Assembly: GCA_002316225.1 (NCBI GenBank) | Contig: DCDC01000158.1 | Coordinates: 1-6,222 of the forward strand | Direction of reading: 5' to 3' | Source: Firmicutes bacterium UBA1065 | GTDB lineage: Bacteria; Bacillota; Clostridia; Tissierellales; Sedimentibacteraceae | Length of the DNA: 6,222 bases | Part shown: positions 5,518 through 6,222 of the stretch, in pieces | How positions within the stretch are numbered: the first letter of the stretch is position 1 | How the letters are laid out: every line of letters starts with the position of its first letter | Notes under the pieces: model-generated | Seen by the model: the letters and a program-made list of their open reading frames with translations, nothing else | The model's database searches: none | What the model was told of the DNA's origin: nothing | Translations under genes and position numbers: made by a program

Positions 5518-6222
5518 TTTGAAAAAACTATATGAGAATACCAGGATAGTCACTAAACTATGCCAGGATAAAGGTATTAAGGTAGCTGGCATAATCAAAG
5601 GATTCGGAGGAATTATTGAAGGAGCTCAGGAAATGGCAAAAGGAGGCTGCTGCCAGATAGGAAGTTCAAGAATTGAGCAGCTGAAGGCTTTGAAGGAGCG
5701 AGGATTTGATTTGCCCCTCTTATTGGTGAGAATTCCCATGATGTGTGAAATCGAAGATGTTGTCAGGTACAGCGATATATCCCTGGTTTCTGAAAAGGAA
5801 ACCTTGAATTTAATAGATTCGGAAGCAAAAAAACAGAACAAGATATACGGCGTTGTTCTTATGTATGATTTGGGAGACTTAAGGGAAGGGGTATTCTCAA
5901 AAGAAGAGCTTATCAAATTAGCCCGGTATGTTGAATATGACCTGAATAATCTTTATCTTGAAGGTATAGGGACAAATTTAAGCTGTTACGGTTCGGTTGC
6001 CCCAAGCACGGAAAATTTAAGCCGGTTGGCGGATGCTGCAACAGAGATAGAAGAAAAGCTGAATCGTAAACTTAACATAGTATCCGGAGGGGGGACAACA
6101 ACCCTGCCTCTTCTGGTAAGGGGAGGAGTTCCAAAGAAAATAAATCATCTTCGAATCGGGGAAGGAATAAATAATACCCAGGACCTGCCCCTTTACTGGG
6201 ATACAAAAATTGAAGGATTAGA
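5489..6222 (+). CDS. alanine/ornithine racemase-family PLP enzyme (partial, 3' end missing)
   Basis: The frame stays open for 244 codons to the window edge; family members are about 350 residues, so roughly two thirds is present. It is a fold-III (alanine racemase N-terminal barrel) PLP enzyme. The expected PLP-binding lysine is K37 in VAGIIKGFGG (32-41). The motifs LLLVRIPMMCEIEDVV (77-92), DLGDLREG (127-134), GTNLSCYG (161-168), IVSGGGTTTLPLL (197-209) and HLRIGEG (220-226) recall ornithine racemase (Orr) of amino-acid-fermenting Clostridia more than classical Alr. The substrate (ornithine, alanine or another amino acid) cannot be settled without the C-terminal part. ATG 5489 has AGGAGGT (5477-5483) five bases upstream and lies inside the end of tadA, so it is probably co-transcribed and coupled. 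It is missed by ORF finders that require a stop codon. Confidence 0.88.
   Translation, partial: MDRYPLLEFNLKKLYENTRIVTKLCQDKGIKVAGIIKGFGGIIEGAQEMAKGGCCQIGSSRIEQLKALKERGFDLPLLLVRIPMMCEIEDVVRYSDISLVSEKETLNLIDSEAKKQNKIYGVVLMYDLGDLREGVFSKEELIKLARYVEYDLNNLYLEGIGTNLSCYGSVAPSTENLSRLADAATEIEEKLNRKLNIVSGGGTTTLPLLVRGGVPKKINHLRIGEGINNTQDLPLYWDTKIEGL

Noticed and set aside
5626..5916. Minus-strand open frame near the right end
   Set aside because: It is antisense to the plus-strand racemase, which has strong family motifs and its own ribosome site.

Overview
The window looks like chromosomal DNA from a low-GC Gram-positive bacterium, most likely an anaerobic Clostridia or Tissierellia-type Firmicute. 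The evidence is the AT-rich intergenic DNA, strong GGAGG ribosome binding sites, near-consensus sigma-A promoters, a YtrA-type GntR/ABC operon, an S-layer-homology (SLH) protein and an ornithine-racemase-like gene. The taxon is an inference; no marker gene fixes the genus.

Layout. Positions 1-152 hold a promoter and a tRNA-Arg(CCU) gene. Positions 166-3792 hold a four-gene plus-strand operon: a circularly permuted NlpC/P60 (papain-like) protein, a YtrA-subfamily GntR repressor, an ABC ATPase, and a large ABC-type membrane protein with an extracytoplasmic C-terminal region. Its promoter is a perfect TTGACA-17-TATAAT, followed at once by a palindromic operator that resembles the known YtrA site. 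The four genes overlap by 4, 17 and 17 bases, so they are probably translationally coupled. Positions 3797-3828 form a perfect 13-bp hairpin without a T-tract, between this operon and a convergent minus-strand SLH gene (3835-4830). Positions 4831-5025 are a divergent promoter region. Positions 5026-6222 hold tadA (tRNA adenosine deaminase) overlapped by an alanine/ornithine racemase-family gene that runs off the window.

How the genes may work together. By analogy with Bacillus subtilis ytrABCDEF, the GntR protein probably represses its own operon and is relieved by envelope stress, such as lipid II-binding antibiotics. The ATPase and membrane protein would form the exporter or sensor-like ABC complex. 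The unusual part is the first gene, a predicted permuted papain-fold enzyme (His before Cys) in a position where YtrA operons are not generally described as having one. The SLH protein is a separate transcription unit. The tadA/racemase pair is a second operon, not obviously related to the first.
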